Shown here: piece by piece, positions 19,301-28,159 of the stretch | How the letters are laid out: every line of letters begins with the position of its first letter | Position numbering within the stretch: position 1 is the stretch's first letter | Assembly: GCA_964391015.1 (NCBI GenBank) | Contig: CAYMKU010000016.1 | Coordinates: 1-64,000 of the forward strand | Source: XYD12-FULL-36-8 sp964391015 | Lineage (GTDB): Bacteria > Bacteroidota > Ignavibacteria > Ignavibacteriales > Ignavibacteriaceae | Length of the DNA stretch: 64,000 nucleotides | Reading direction: 5' to 3' | The notes under the pieces: generated by a model | Database searches by the model: none | What the model was told of the DNA's origin: nothing | Seen by the model: the letters and a program-made list of their open reading frames with translations, nothing else | Translations under genes and position numbers: made by a program

Positions 19301-19924
19301 TAAAAGAAAATTTTTGTAAAATTCTTTTGCAATTTCATCCACAGATTTACTGTAAAGTGTGGATGCGAGGTTTAACAAATTTCGTCGATGCTTAATTGAT
19401 GATGCTAGTTCTCTGCTAAAGATTTGTTTAGAAGAAAAAAGTCTTATTAAACTCTTGATATCCTTTTCCGTTGGAGATTCTTCTAAAGAAGATCTTGTCA
19501 CTTCTTCGACAGATAATTCGATCAACTCATCTGCAAATATTTCATCAATCGGCGCAAAGTTAGCATCAACTCCAGCTTCAACAGGATGTTCACGAAGTAT
19601 GTTAACACAAAATGAATGAATTGTTGAAATGTTTGCTGAAACAAGCTGGCGTCGAATTTGTTCAAGCTGTTCTATTACAGATTTTTCTTTAGAATCTTTT
19701 ATTCTCTCATCAATTTCTCTTGCAATTTTTTGATAAAGCTCTCCTGCAGCTTTATCAGTAAAGGTAATTGCAGCAATGTTTCGTAATGGTATATTCTCAT
19801 TGATGGCTATTTCTAAATATCTTTTAGAGAGTACAAAAGTTTTTCCTGAACCAGCATTTGCCGTCAAGGAAATATGTTTTTTATAATCAAGAGCTTTACT
19901 TTGGTGAGGTGTCAGCATGTTCAT
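16307..19924 (-). CDS. UvrD/RecB-type helicase-nuclease, AddA-like
   Basis: The 1205-residue superfamily 1A helicase has Walker A (TANAGSGKT) at residues 21-29, 'AAITFTDKAAGEL' (motif Ia), 'YIMIDEYQDTNELQY' (motif II), 'VGDEKQGIYMFRDA' (motif III), 'KIMTIHQAKGLEFPIVFLY' (motif V) and 'RLFYVGTTRAKN' (motif VI). The C-terminus is a PD-(D/E)XK nuclease ('IIIVDYKTDS'). Cys residues in 'FKQCPLKYRL' and 'CQFCVFSIKGNC' could form an iron-sulfur cluster as in AddB/Cas4-type nucleases. The role is presumably double-strand-break end processing. No AddB/RexB partner is adjacent. Confidence 0.92.
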   Translation of the reverse strand: MNMLTPHQSKALDYKKHISLTANAGSGKTFVLSKRYLEIAINENIPLRNIAAITFTDKAAGELYQKIAREIDERIKDSKEKSVIEQLEQIRRQLVSANISTIHSFCVNILREHPVEAGVDANFAPIDEIFADELIELSVEEVTRSSLEESPTEKDIKSLIRLFSSKQIFSRELASSIKHRRNLLNLASTLYSKSVDEIAKEFYKNFLLISSKILNDNIPFIIDLIKKINSVVLKSSPSNAIAKEIVSILTKLETEKKTENIISLLDELKNKILTKGGSIAIRGYLNRDDGLTLQNECFQVEDFLGKLSYFEIPANHVDVEIELANVGKTFIHFFNKSLDLYNEKKREAGYLDYEDILLFTQAILENEDVRNSLSEKFEYIMIDEYQDTNELQYNIFLPILDYLKKGNLFVVGDEKQGIYMFRDAELEIFNKTKHRITEKDGMESLLSLPDSFRMAPHLCLFINSLFKELFENPNPLFNEVGHSDLVCARGDEINGNIEILLAESSEEEDEEAAEANLLTERILNLKYVDSAKGKTNWGDVAVLCRKRKSFIKLEKFFVKKGIPYSIIGGKGFYQRQSIYDIYNYFSFLLDQNDDTALVGILRSPFFSVSDSEIFEISLQQAATFWLKLKFYSLEKPTFIQVVGSLEENISLVSKIEVSFLLRKIISETGYLSVLTRRISSTQEQANIEKLIKLTINFFADGFRTLYDYVDYLRDAINEVEDESQAVISDEINSVKIMTIHQAKGLEFPIVFLYRCGEASKKPFIKTKSISVNKNFGLLMKVPLNEDYFSEYHSAPIVGLSDYIGERKNTAEIKRLFYVGTTRAKNQLFISASLKSAVSSKRDSFMRLLQEGLSINYDSAKKELKSELKFLIKKDERYIGFEKDLEIEIPIIRSLAPLVAVKAMVEKSTQKKNLLTNNIIDQPFGEIISATKLSVFKQCPLKYRLIYELGFSSLMMENRNWLNAKKIINTAKLFDFNSVEEEFLAVSNEEELPREGVKLAQMKGMVIHKLLSEEITEAELVDKVEVYLKNIAPKDELFSEQIKKLKSEIICDMVNYYKSKNYEYVKKFQNYKNEYEIYHQHFDYYLYGILDKLIITQNKIIIVDYKTDSIIAEELYDRASQYFTQLKFYAFIVSKLLEPTQNIELRIIFILHPDKFLTLEIKPSDSAQTKQDIEQMMQKIRGHSFGKNLEHCQFCVFSIKGNCIVA

Positions 19925-19932
19925 ATGCTAAT

Positions 19933-22900
19933 TCATTTCTTTGCAATAGGAAATCTTACTTTGAATGCTGCTCCCAGCTTAAAATCTTCAATAAGCTGAA
20001 TATCTCCGCCTATTCCATCCAAAAATCTTTTGGCTAATTTAAGCCCCAGCCCCATTCCGACATCTTTAGTTGTGAAGTTTTGCTCGAAAATTTTATTTGT
20101 GATTTCAGGTGAAATGCCTTTACCATTATCTTCAATAAGTAAATTGCAAAAACTATGGTCAGCAGTAATAATCAATGCTATATCAGTCGCTCCTGCTTGT
20201 ATTGAATTTCTGATCAAGTTTATTAATAACCTCCGTACCTGAGAATTATCAGCATTCACTTTTGGCAGATTATCTTCAGCTTTAAGATGAATATTAATTG
20301 CCTCATCCGAAAAAAGATTTACTACATCCTTCGTAACAATATCGATATCGACTTCTTCAACCTTATAACTTGGCATTTTTGCGAACCTCGAAAATTCAGA
20401 AGCAATCGAGCTTAAGCTTTCAATCTGATTAAGGATTGTTGTCGAAACCTTTTCAAAAATTTCATCAAAATTTTTATGTTTATCTCTAAATGAAGCTATT
20501 AATTGCTGCATCGAAAGCTTCATTGGCGTAAGTGGATTCTTAATTTCATGTGCAACTTGTTTAGCCATTTCCTTCCATGCAGATTCTCTTTCTAATTCTG
20601 CTAGTTCCAGCTGATTTTTTTTAAGCCCACTGGTCATTAAATTAAATCCATCTAAAAGATCCTTTAATTCACCTTTTTCTTTATTCTCAACCGAAATGTT
20701 TAGATCGCCTTGTGCAACAGATACAGTTGCTTTTGTTAGTCTCCTGATTGGTGATGAAATTTTATCTGCCAGTAGTGTGCTTATTAAAATTATGACCAAA
20801 GCAGCTAACAAGTAGATTCCAAACAGAAGAACATCAAAATCACTTGTTGATAAAGTTAGCTTAACTTTGTTAAATGCGTCATTCACCTCAAGTATATAAA
20901 CTTTGTTATCTATAGTGATTTTTTTATAAAACGAATTGAATGCGTAGTCCTCGATTTTTTCCTTAATACTATATTCCCGAAAGCTGAGATAATTTAAATT
21001 ATAATAAACATTAGGATTAATTCGCTCAGGAAAAACTCCTGCTTTGAAATATTGATCTTTTGAGTTGAAAATTTGCTGCATATTATCAAAAACAGCAAAT
21101 GAAATTCCCAAATCTCTGCTCGTCTTTTCAAATACATCATTCAAGCTCATTTTATTGTTCTGAGTTTTTTTCATCTCAATTAGATTTTCTATATATCCCG
21201 ATTTCTCACTAAGCTCATTAAATATTGCCTCATCCGTTCTCTTTTGGACAAGCTGACGATTGTACAACGCTAAAACTATAACTGGTATTAATGATATAAG
21301 TAAAAAAGCAATAGTGAGTTGAAACCGGTAGGTATATTTAAAATTCTTTATATCCGAAATGAAAAGTAAAACAAACAGAGTGGCTATAAAAATTATCTGA
21401 ACAATAAAAAGTTTAAAGAAATTAAAAATGCTCCATGAATACCTTTTCTCAAGAAGTGATACAGCCGTAATATTTATTTTACCTTCTGATTCATGTTTAA
21501 GTGCATAAGTCAAATATTTTTCTTCATTCAAATTCAATGAAAGCCATACATCATCATTCTGCGAGAAATTTGAACTTAAAATAGGTTTGATCTGATCCCT
21601 TGAGGGATAAATATCTCCATATACTTTAATTAATTTTGAATCACTGAACTCAAATATTTTAAGTTGTGAAAAATCTAAGACAGAATTGAACGCATTCCTT
21701 TTTGATTTTAAAAATTCAGGTATTTTATTAAGAGCTGGGAATGCTGGGTCCCACTGAACAGAGACAGAAATGTATCCAAGTTTTTCATTTTCCGATACTA
21801 CAGGAGCAATTCCGGTTAATGTTTTTCTATCAGAAGGACTGGTGTTCTTAGGTTCATAAATCACTGGATCGTCTTTTATAATACTTAACGTGGATTTATC
21901 TTCATTAAATATTTCTTCATCTCCCGACCAAAAACAACCAAGTTGATTTCCCTTTTGGTCCAGGAAGGAAATTGAAGAATTAACCGCCTCGCGCTGCAAT
22001 GAACTCTTACACCACAGAATGTATGCCTCAGCATTATAGTTGGTTGAAACACTTTTAAATACAGAAACAATATTATCATCTTTCAAATTATTAAGCAGTA
22101 CCTCACTGATCATAAAACGAAAAAGGTTATCACTTGGGCGATTAATCTCTACAGCTATGGTTTTTAGCGACTCTTTTTCTAACTCAAGATTGAAATGATT
22201 TAGCTGCAGAATGGAGATGATCGATCCGAACAAGGCCGAATAAATAAAAACATATTTTGATTTTTTTATATTAAAGTACACATGATATGAAATAGAAAAA
22301 ATTAAACTTATAAATAGAATTATGAGAGTGTAATTAATTAATGGTTGCCTTTGAATAATTATAAAGACGAATCCTGCAAACTGGAGAATTAAAAAAAGTG
22401 ATATTAAATGTTTGCTTGATATTTTTTTTCTTGCAGATTTGAGCAACGCAAGTTGAAATATAACAATCAAATTTAAAATGAGAATGACCGAAAACCCAAG
22501 AAGTAATACATTAAGATTCATCAAAAGAGTTGGAAAATCCGGCAGAATATCAGGATCACGAAAATATCTCAAGGTCGAATCGAATATTACGCTCCGCAGT
22601 GATGCGCTAAGCCCCCGTAATCCTAAAAAGAAAATTAAAGTTGGTGGAATAAAAAAAGTTATGAAAATTTTTAATGAGGCTTTATATTTTTCAAATTGCA
22701 GAGAAAAAATAAAATTAATACTGTGTTGATAAATTTTTACACAAAGTATTGTGAAAAAAATTGCCGTAATAAAGAATTCAATTGGCGACCTAACAATTCC
22801 GCCAGCAAAGGCTGAAGAAAAATATGATGGATCCGACAAATTGCTATTTAAATAATTAGCAGGAAAACCAAGTTTATATATCAAATATCGAAAAGCTGAG

Positions 22901-23772
22901 AAGTAAACGATCAACACAAAAATTTTATGAATCGAACTTTTGAGTTGGTTAAATTCCTTTCTTAATCCTAAACCAAAAAAAATGATTGCCAGAAATACAA
23001 GCACTGATTGAATAAGCTCAATAACAAAACTTATTTTATTCACAGCAACATCTAAAATCGGTTTTGTTATTGTTACTTGTCCAATTTTATTATTTCTGTT
23101 ATTCAGAAGATCAAAAGAATATTTTCTGCCGTCTTTTGTCTTGGTCTCAAAAGGATTAAAAGCAATATCAGCCTGAATGGAATTATCATCGGAAATTTCA
23201 TTAGAAAGATTCTGTTCTTTGTAATAATCGTTTCTTAAAGTAAAATGTTTTTCAATAGGCACGCTACAAATCAAATAAAATACATCTGATTCGGAAATGA
23301 TTGTATCAGAAATGGTCAGATATGTAATCAAATCTGATTTTAAAAAATACGTTTCACCAATTGGATAATTTAATGGAAAAACATCTTCTTGTGGAATCGC
23401 TATCATGGAATTCCATGCAATTAATTTCCCGTTTGGTGCTAAGATCTCAAAAGAGTAATCATCGAATCTGTCTTGATTAATAATTTTAACAAGCTTACCA
23501 TAAGAAATATTATTATTCAACACTTCGTTCAGATCATTTTTTACCAGCTGTGAAATACTTAACAGATCATTTTCAATTCTTTGAAACTTCGTAAAAGTAT
23601 TACTCTCGATATGAGAAATATTTTCGGATAGTTTCAGAGTCCAATTTTCTTTCTGGCGATTTATAAGAATTGGTGAAATGATTCCTGACAGTAAGAGTAT
23701 GATTAAAACAAAAAAGACGATAGCAAAATATTTTCTATCGTCTCTAAATCTTTTGAAGAACGTTTTAGTCAT
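19933..23772 (-). CDS. Large NtrY-like sensor histidine kinase
   Basis: The 1279-residue membrane sensor has an N-terminal membrane helix and extracytoplasmic domain (to about 240), a multi-helix membrane region (about 240-540), a second extracytoplasmic part, then further helices, and HAMP ('SSPIRRLTKATVSVAQGDL'). It ends with a HisKA domain ('AHEIKNPLTP', His near 1075) and an HATPase domain with N box 'NLIRNSIQAG', G1 'EDNGKGI' and G2 'GMGLGLKLAK'. Domain order resembles NtrY. ATG 23772 overlaps the TGA of the DUF4783 gene (TGATG). No response regulator lies nearby, so the partner is elsewhere. It is much longer than a usual NtrY (about 700 residues). Confidence 0.9.
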   Translation of the reverse strand: MTKTFFKRFRDDRKYFAIVFFVLIILLLSGIISPILINRQKENWTLKLSENISHIESNTFTKFQRIENDLLSISQLVKNDLNEVLNNNISYGKLVKIINQDRFDDYSFEILAPNGKLIAWNSMIAIPQEDVFPLNYPIGETYFLKSDLITYLTISDTIISESDVFYLICSVPIEKHFTLRNDYYKEQNLSNEISDDNSIQADIAFNPFETKTKDGRKYSFDLLNNRNNKIGQVTITKPILDVAVNKISFVIELIQSVLVFLAIIFFGLGLRKEFNQLKSSIHKIFVLIVYFSAFRYLIYKLGFPANYLNSNLSDPSYFSSAFAGGIVRSPIEFFITAIFFTILCVKIYQHSINFIFSLQFEKYKASLKIFITFFIPPTLIFFLGLRGLSASLRSVIFDSTLRYFRDPDILPDFPTLLMNLNVLLLGFSVILILNLIVIFQLALLKSARKKISSKHLISLFLILQFAGFVFIIIQRQPLINYTLIILFISLIFSISYHVYFNIKKSKYVFIYSALFGSIISILQLNHFNLELEKESLKTIAVEINRPSDNLFRFMISEVLLNNLKDDNIVSVFKSVSTNYNAEAYILWCKSSLQREAVNSSISFLDQKGNQLGCFWSGDEEIFNEDKSTLSIIKDDPVIYEPKNTSPSDRKTLTGIAPVVSENEKLGYISVSVQWDPAFPALNKIPEFLKSKRNAFNSVLDFSQLKIFEFSDSKLIKVYGDIYPSRDQIKPILSSNFSQNDDVWLSLNLNEEKYLTYALKHESEGKINITAVSLLEKRYSWSIFNFFKLFIVQIIFIATLFVLLFISDIKNFKYTYRFQLTIAFLLISLIPVIVLALYNRQLVQKRTDEAIFNELSEKSGYIENLIEMKKTQNNKMSLNDVFEKTSRDLGISFAVFDNMQQIFNSKDQYFKAGVFPERINPNVYYNLNYLSFREYSIKEKIEDYAFNSFYKKITIDNKVYILEVNDAFNKVKLTLSTSDFDVLLFGIYLLAALVIILISTLLADKISSPIRRLTKATVSVAQGDLNISVENKEKGELKDLLDGFNLMTSGLKKNQLELAELERESAWKEMAKQVAHEIKNPLTPMKLSMQQLIASFRDKHKNFDEIFEKVSTTILNQIESLSSIASEFSRFAKMPSYKVEEVDIDIVTKDVVNLFSDEAINIHLKAEDNLPKVNADNSQVRRLLINLIRNSIQAGATDIALIITADHSFCNLLIEDNGKGISPEITNKIFEQNFTTKDVGMGLGLKLAKRFLDGIGGDIQLIEDFKLGAAFKVRFPIAKK

Positions 23773-24227
23773 CAATTAATTGTGAGCTGTGAAATTTTCC
23801 AATTGCTTCCGCTCTTATTTAAAGATATATAGACTCGCGCAGTTCCTCTTCTGCCACGGTGATCAAAGTAATAAATTCCAGTGGCATACGGTAAATTTTC
23901 ATCAGTTTTTACATTTTGAAGCTTGAAAGAAATTACCCTGTGAATTTTAAAAAAATCTTCTAAAATATAATATGCCTGATTTGAACTATAATATCCACTT
24001 ATACCATTAGTAAGACTTAAATATGTTTGGCTGCTTAAATATGCGGAAATCGAAGAGGCTTTGCCTATAGATATCCCAGATTCAATTTCGTCAAAAATAT
24101 TTTTCGTAACAGTTTGACGTTGGTTGGAATCCAGTTTATTAAAAAATTTAGCTTCCTGCGCAACTAAATTTAGTGTCAGGAAGCCAAAAAATATAACAAT
24201 CAATATTTTATTTAAGAAAGCAATCAT
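23772..24227 (-). CDS. DUF4783-type secreted NTF2-like protein
   Basis: The 151-residue protein has a signal peptide ('FFGFLTLNLVAQ') and an NTF2-like alpha+beta fold. The sequence from 'IFDEIESGISIGKASSIS' to 'KSGSNWKISQLTIN' corresponds to DUF4783 as I recall it from Bacteroidota. Its stop overlaps the start of the giant sensor kinase gene, so it could be a periplasmic ligand-binding partner; that is inference from coupling alone. No catalytic residues are evident. Confidence 0.8.
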   Translation of the reverse strand: MIAFLNKILIVIFFGFLTLNLVAQEAKFFNKLDSNQRQTVTKNIFDEIESGISIGKASSISAYLSSQTYLSLTNGISGYYSSNQAYYILEDFFKIHRVISFKLQNVKTDENLPYATGIYYFDHRGRRGTARVYISLNKSGSNWKISQLTIN

Positions 24228-24288
24228 TTGTATCCAAAATTTAATGAATAATCACTTAGAAATCTATTCATCTGTTCACAACCAATAA

Positions 24289-24314
24289 AAGGACGGGAAT
24301 TAATTTATTCCCGT
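24289..24314 (-). terminator. Intrinsic terminator overlapping the FN3 lipoprotein stop
   Basis: Minus strand: an 8-bp stem (ACGGGAAT / ATTCCCGT) with a 6-base loop is followed by CCTTTT. The 5' arm includes the last codons and the stop of the FN3 lipoprotein gene. Confidence 0.55.
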
Positions 24315-25114
24315 TCCAATCTATTCAATTCTCCTCTGACTGTTCTGATAGACTTTGGCTTAAGCTGAGTATTACCTTCAACAAGCTGGTAAGCCCAATC
24401 AAAAACTACTCTATCATTTGTAATTGTCTTTATTCTCAGTTTAGCATAATGATTATTCCAGGTCCAAACAACATAAGTGTGTCCAACTTTAGCAATAGCA
24501 TCTTTTGTTGTTGCCCAACCAGCTGTAGGAGCATAAGGGATGTCATAAATGTCTTGAGTGTAACCCATATCTTGAATATCTGTATCATCCCAAACATCAA
24601 GATAGAATGTTCCGTTGTAATTCTCAAAGAAAATATCAGAATTTTCATTGTTATAAGGAACAACAAGATATTTTGAGAAAGAATACCCCGCATTTTGAGG
24701 AAATCTGATGTAATCAAAAATTACCTGGCTAAATCCTTCTGGTCTGGGCGTAGAATAAACTACATCATAGCTTAGCTCACTTTCATTTCCGTTATAATCA
24801 TATGCAGTAACAGCATAATAGTATGTTACCCCGTTGTTGGCTCCATAATCTACGAAGTAATTATTCGGTGAGGAACCAATCATCGTGTATTTTCCATTAT
24901 AACTATAGCTGTAATAAATATTGTAGCCCGCAATGTCATCTTCTCGATTTTGAGCCCAGCTAATATCAACTCGATTATCCCCATTAAGGACATATATCCC
25001 AGTTGGAGGTGAAGGTGGTTGATTATCTACATAATAAAATGGATCATAAATGTCACAGGAACTAAAGATAATAACCACAAAAAGTAAAGCCGCTTTTAAA
25101 AATGTTTTTTTCAT
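24305..25114 (-). CDS. Lipoprotein with FN3 domain
   Basis: The 269-residue protein has a lipoprotein signal ending 'IFSSC' and one fibronectin type III domain (about 35-125; 'PSPPTGIYVLNGDNRVDISWAQ' start region, 'GVTYYYAVTAYDYNGNES' end). The C-terminal beta-rich domain (about 130-265) is unassigned and contains repeated Trp and Asp residues. It is likely anchored in the outer membrane. It is a single gene with its own terminator. Function is unknown. Confidence 0.8.
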   Translation of the reverse strand: MKKTFLKAALLFVVIIFSSCDIYDPFYYVDNQPPSPPTGIYVLNGDNRVDISWAQNREDDIAGYNIYYSYSYNGKYTMIGSSPNNYFVDYGANNGVTYYYAVTAYDYNGNESELSYDVVYSTPRPEGFSQVIFDYIRFPQNAGYSFSKYLVVPYNNENSDIFFENYNGTFYLDVWDDTDIQDMGYTQDIYDIPYAPTAGWATTKDAIAKVGHTYVVWTWNNHYAKLRIKTITNDRVVFDWAYQLVEGNTQLKPKSIRTVRGELNRLERE

Positions 25115-25278
25115 TTCAGTATCTCCTATTTTGACTTAATACCATTGAGCCAAATGAAGTGCCAATTATAATGTTCAACAATGAATTAAAAGAGAGGTCG
25201 TAGGGAGGAGTTGTATGTTTTTTTATACTATGTGTGTATAGTAAACACTAAATTTTGTGGAAAGAATTCATACTTCTT

Positions 25279-26568
25279 TCATATTTCAAAAACTTCGCTT
25301 CCGAATAGCATCCTTTTATTATTTATAACCCCAATTGATCTACCAGTTAAAAGTCTTTTATCAAAAGGTGAATTTTTAGATTTACTTTTAAATTTGTTTA
25401 TATCAACTGTCCAAATTTCTTTGGGATCAAGAAGAGTAAAATTGGCTTTTTCCCCTTCTCTGATTTGTGGAACCGCTTGGTTAAGAATCTTCCTTGGATT
25501 GATTGAAAATTTATATATCAACTGTTCTAATGAAAGAACTTTTTTATGATAAAGCTCGCTTAGAGCTAACCCTACAGAAGTTTCTAGCCCAATTATTCCA
25601 TTTGGGGCATACTCAAATTCCGCTTCTTTTTCTTCTAATGAATGCGGCGCATGGTCACAAGCAATACAATCAATTGTCCCATCTTTTAACCCCAATAAAA
25701 TCTCATCTACATCTTCTTGGGTTCTTAATGGTGGACTCATTTTATAATTTGTATCATATGTTTTTAATAAATCATCTGTTAAAGTAAAATGGTGAGGTGT
25801 AACCTCTGAGGTTACTCTTATTCCTCTTGATTTAGCTTCTCTTACTAATTGCACTGATCGTTTTGTACTGATATGAGCAATGTGGATTTTACCTTTTGTA
25901 TATTCAGCAAGAATAATATCGCGCATAACAATAAGATCTTCAGCAATGGAGGGAATTGGCGGAAGACCTAACAAAGTTGAGTTAATGCTTTCGTTCATAA
26001 TACCACCGCCAAGCGATTCATCTTCACAATGCTCAATAATCGGGAGGTTGTATATCTGAGCATATTCAAGCGCTCTTTTCAATATACTAGCAGTTTTTAT
26101 TACAGAACCATCATCAGAAAAACCGACAGCGCCTGTTTCATAAAGTTCAGCTATGGGAGAAAGAACCTCGCTTTTCCTTCCTAATGTAGCAGCAGCAATT
26201 GGAAAAACATCCACTAAGTTACCAGAAGATTTTTCTTTAATGAATTTCACCACTTCAGCAGAATCAATTGCAGGCTCAGTATTCGGCATACAGGCAATGC
26301 CAGTAAAACCTCCGTGAGCAGCACTATTACAGCCGGTCGTAATCGTCTCCTCATCTTCTCTCCCCGGTTCACGAAGATGCACATGCATGTCAAAAAATCC
26401 AGGAACAACATAATTTCCTTTTAGATCAATGATTTTATCAACGATGACGTTTTGTGAGAGTTTTCCAATTTGTTTTATGAAACCATCTTCAATAAAAATA
26501 TCTTTTCCACTCTCGCTAAGCTTTTGTTCGGGTTGAAGAATGCTGCAATTACTTAAAAGTATTTTCAT
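25279..26568 (-). CDS. pyrC: Dihydroorotase
   Basis: This enzyme catalyses reversible cyclisation of carbamoyl aspartate to dihydroorotate in pyrimidine synthesis. The 429-residue length is that of the class I (PyrC/allantoinase-like) enzymes. Metal-site motifs are 'DMHVHLREPG' and 'EHCED', with 'CDHAPH' holding the catalytic Asp. The start is ATG 26568, preceded by AAGGAA; the longer TTG frame would overlap pyrB sequence without need. It is the third gene of pyrR-pyrB-pyrC and lies 10 bp after pyrB. Confidence 0.95.
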   Translation of the reverse strand: MKILLSNCSILQPEQKLSESGKDIFIEDGFIKQIGKLSQNVIVDKIIDLKGNYVVPGFFDMHVHLREPGREDEETITTGCNSAAHGGFTGIACMPNTEPAIDSAEVVKFIKEKSSGNLVDVFPIAAATLGRKSEVLSPIAELYETGAVGFSDDGSVIKTASILKRALEYAQIYNLPIIEHCEDESLGGGIMNESINSTLLGLPPIPSIAEDLIVMRDIILAEYTKGKIHIAHISTKRSVQLVREAKSRGIRVTSEVTPHHFTLTDDLLKTYDTNYKMSPPLRTQEDVDEILLGLKDGTIDCIACDHAPHSLEEKEAEFEYAPNGIIGLETSVGLALSELYHKKVLSLEQLIYKFSINPRKILNQAVPQIREGEKANFTLLDPKEIWTVDINKFKSKSKNSPFDKRLLTGRSIGVINNKRMLFGSEVFEI

Positions 26569-26578
26569 TGTTTCCTTT

Positions 26579-27499
26579 TTAGTTGAGAGTTCCAAGCAAA
26601 TATAAAACTGCCATTCTTACTGCAACTCCATTTGTTACTTGCTTTAATATAATTTGATTCAAACCGTCTGCAACTTCTGAGGATAATTCGACACCTCTGT
26701 TAATCGGTCCTGGATGGAGAATTAAAATATCCTTGCCATTTTTTTTCAAACGTTCTTGGGTTATACCGAAATAATTTGAGTATTCTCGGATAGATGGAAA
26801 GTATTCACGTGCTTTCCTTTCAATTTGAATGCGTAACACATTTAAAACATCATTCTCCTGAATTGCTTCATCAATATTATGAATAACATTAACACCTAAA
26901 TCTTCTATAAATTTAGGAATCATAGTTGATGGACCACAAACTGAAACCTGCGCTCCCATTGTCTTCAATCCGAAAATATTTGACAATGCCACACGACTAT
27001 GAGCAATATCCCCAACGATACATACTTTTAGTCCAGTTAACTTTCCAAATTTTTCTTTGATTGAATACATATCGAGTAAAGCTTGAGTAGGATGTTCGTG
27101 AATACCATCGCCAGCATTAATTATGTTTGAGTTACATATTCGAGAAAGGAAATTTGGAACACCAGCCGCTGAATGTCTCACAACGACAATATCAACTTTC
27201 ATCGCTTCGATATTTTTAACTGTATCTTTTAAAGTTTCTCCTTTGCTTACGCTACTTTGCCCAACCGAAAAATTCACAGAATCTGCTGACAGTCTTTTTT
27301 CGGCAAGTTCAAAAGATATTCTGGTGCGTGTGGAATTTTCATAGAAAAGATTTACAACTGTTTTTCCTTGCAAGGTTGGAACACGTTTGATTGGCCTTTC
27401 AAGGATTTCTCTGAATGTTGAAGCAGTATCTAATATAAGTTGAATATCTTCTTTAGGAACACCATGTAATCCTAATAGATGACGACTTGATAAGGACAT
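26579..27499 (-). CDS. pyrB: Aspartate carbamoyltransferase catalytic subunit
   Basis: This 306-residue enzyme condenses carbamoyl phosphate and aspartate. Carbamoyl-phosphate binding is visible as 'YENSTRTRISFELAEKRL', together with 'HPTQALLD' and 'HPGPINRGVEL'. There is no pyrI regulatory subunit nearby, consistent with control through PyrR instead of CTP allostery. It follows pyrR by 13 bp. Confidence 0.96.
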   Translation of the reverse strand: MSLSSRHLLGLHGVPKEDIQLILDTASTFREILERPIKRVPTLQGKTVVNLFYENSTRTRISFELAEKRLSADSVNFSVGQSSVSKGETLKDTVKNIEAMKVDIVVVRHSAAGVPNFLSRICNSNIINAGDGIHEHPTQALLDMYSIKEKFGKLTGLKVCIVGDIAHSRVALSNIFGLKTMGAQVSVCGPSTMIPKFIEDLGVNVIHNIDEAIQENDVLNVLRIQIERKAREYFPSIREYSNYFGITQERLKKNGKDILILHPGPINRGVELSSEVADGLNQIILKQVTNGVAVRMAVLYLLGTLN

Positions 27500-27512
27500 G
27501 TAATTTTAACCT

Positions 27513-28064
27513 TCATTTATTTTTGACGGAATTCTCCATCAAATAGATGGCATCTTCTCCGTCAATTTCTTTCATTCTTACTTTAACTTCTTCTTGATTC
27601 GAAGTTGGAATATTTTTCCCAATATAATCTGCTCTTATTGGTAATTCACGATGCCCACGATCTACAAGTACACAAAGCTGAATAGTGTGGGGTCTTCCAA
27701 AATCCATTAATGCATTCAATGCCGATCTAACTGTTCGCCCAGTGTATAAAACATCATCAATAATAATTACATCCTTGTCATTAATATCAAATGTGATATT
27801 GGAAACTGATACAGTTGGCTGTTTAAGTCGAGTCCTAAAATCATCTCGATAAAGAGTAACATCAAGAACTCCTAAAGGCAATTCAATTTTTTCTATTTCT
27901 TTGATTTTATCAAAAATTCTTCTCGCAAGAAACTCTCCCCGTGTTTTCATTCCCATTAGAACAAGATTATAAGAACCTTTATTTTTTTCAAGTATTTCAT
28001 GAGCTATCCGTGTGATGATTCGTGATAAACCATCTTGATCAATTATTTTTGCTTTTACATCCAT
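27513..28064 (-). CDS. pyrR: Bifunctional PyrR: pyr RNA-binding regulator / uracil phosphoribosyltransferase-like
   Basis: The 183-residue protein has the PRPP-binding signature 'VIIIDDVLYTGRTVRSALNAL'. PyrR binds pyr leader RNA in a UMP-dependent way and may also make UMP from uracil and PRPP. The start is ATG 28064, matching the usual N-terminus ('MDVKAKIIDQDGLSR'). Directly upstream lie a PyrR-type RNA element and a terminator hairpin whose 3' arm includes the pyrR ribosome-binding site AGAGGA. This fits autoregulation. It is the first gene of pyrR-pyrB-pyrC. Confidence 0.95.
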   Translation of the reverse strand: MDVKAKIIDQDGLSRIITRIAHEILEKNKGSYNLVLMGMKTRGEFLARRIFDKIKEIEKIELPLGVLDVTLYRDDFRTRLKQPTVSVSNITFDINDKDVIIIDDVLYTGRTVRSALNALMDFGRPHTIQLCVLVDRGHRELPIRADYIGKNIPTSNQEEVKVRMKEIDGEDAIYLMENSVKNK

Positions 28065-28066
28065 AT

Positions 28067-28100
28067 AAAAAAAATCCTCTTTGGTTAAAAACCTTAGAGG
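28067..28100 (-). terminator. pyr operon attenuator / RBS-sequestering hairpin
   Basis: Minus strand: CCTCT-aa-GGTT-ttt-AACC-aa-AGAGG followed by A and eight T, ending right before the pyrR ATG. The last arm AGAGG(A) is also the only good Shine-Dalgarno for pyrR. The hairpin could therefore stop transcription, block translation, or do both. Confidence 0.8.
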
Positions 28101-28126
28101 CAAATGATTATTAAATTATTTCCTAA

Positions 28127-28159
28127 TCCTTATCCACCTCTCAGGACAGATTTAAAGGA
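28127..28159 (-). promoter_or_regulatory. PyrR-binding RNA element (anti-antiterminator)
   Basis: Minus strand: the core 'GTCCTGAGAGGT' agrees with the PyrR consensus RUCCNGNGAGGY. It is flanked by TCCTT and AAGGA, which pair as the lower stem. The layout (PyrR loop, then terminator, then pyrR) is that of Firmicutes pyr leaders. The identification rests on motif and position only. Confidence 0.8.
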
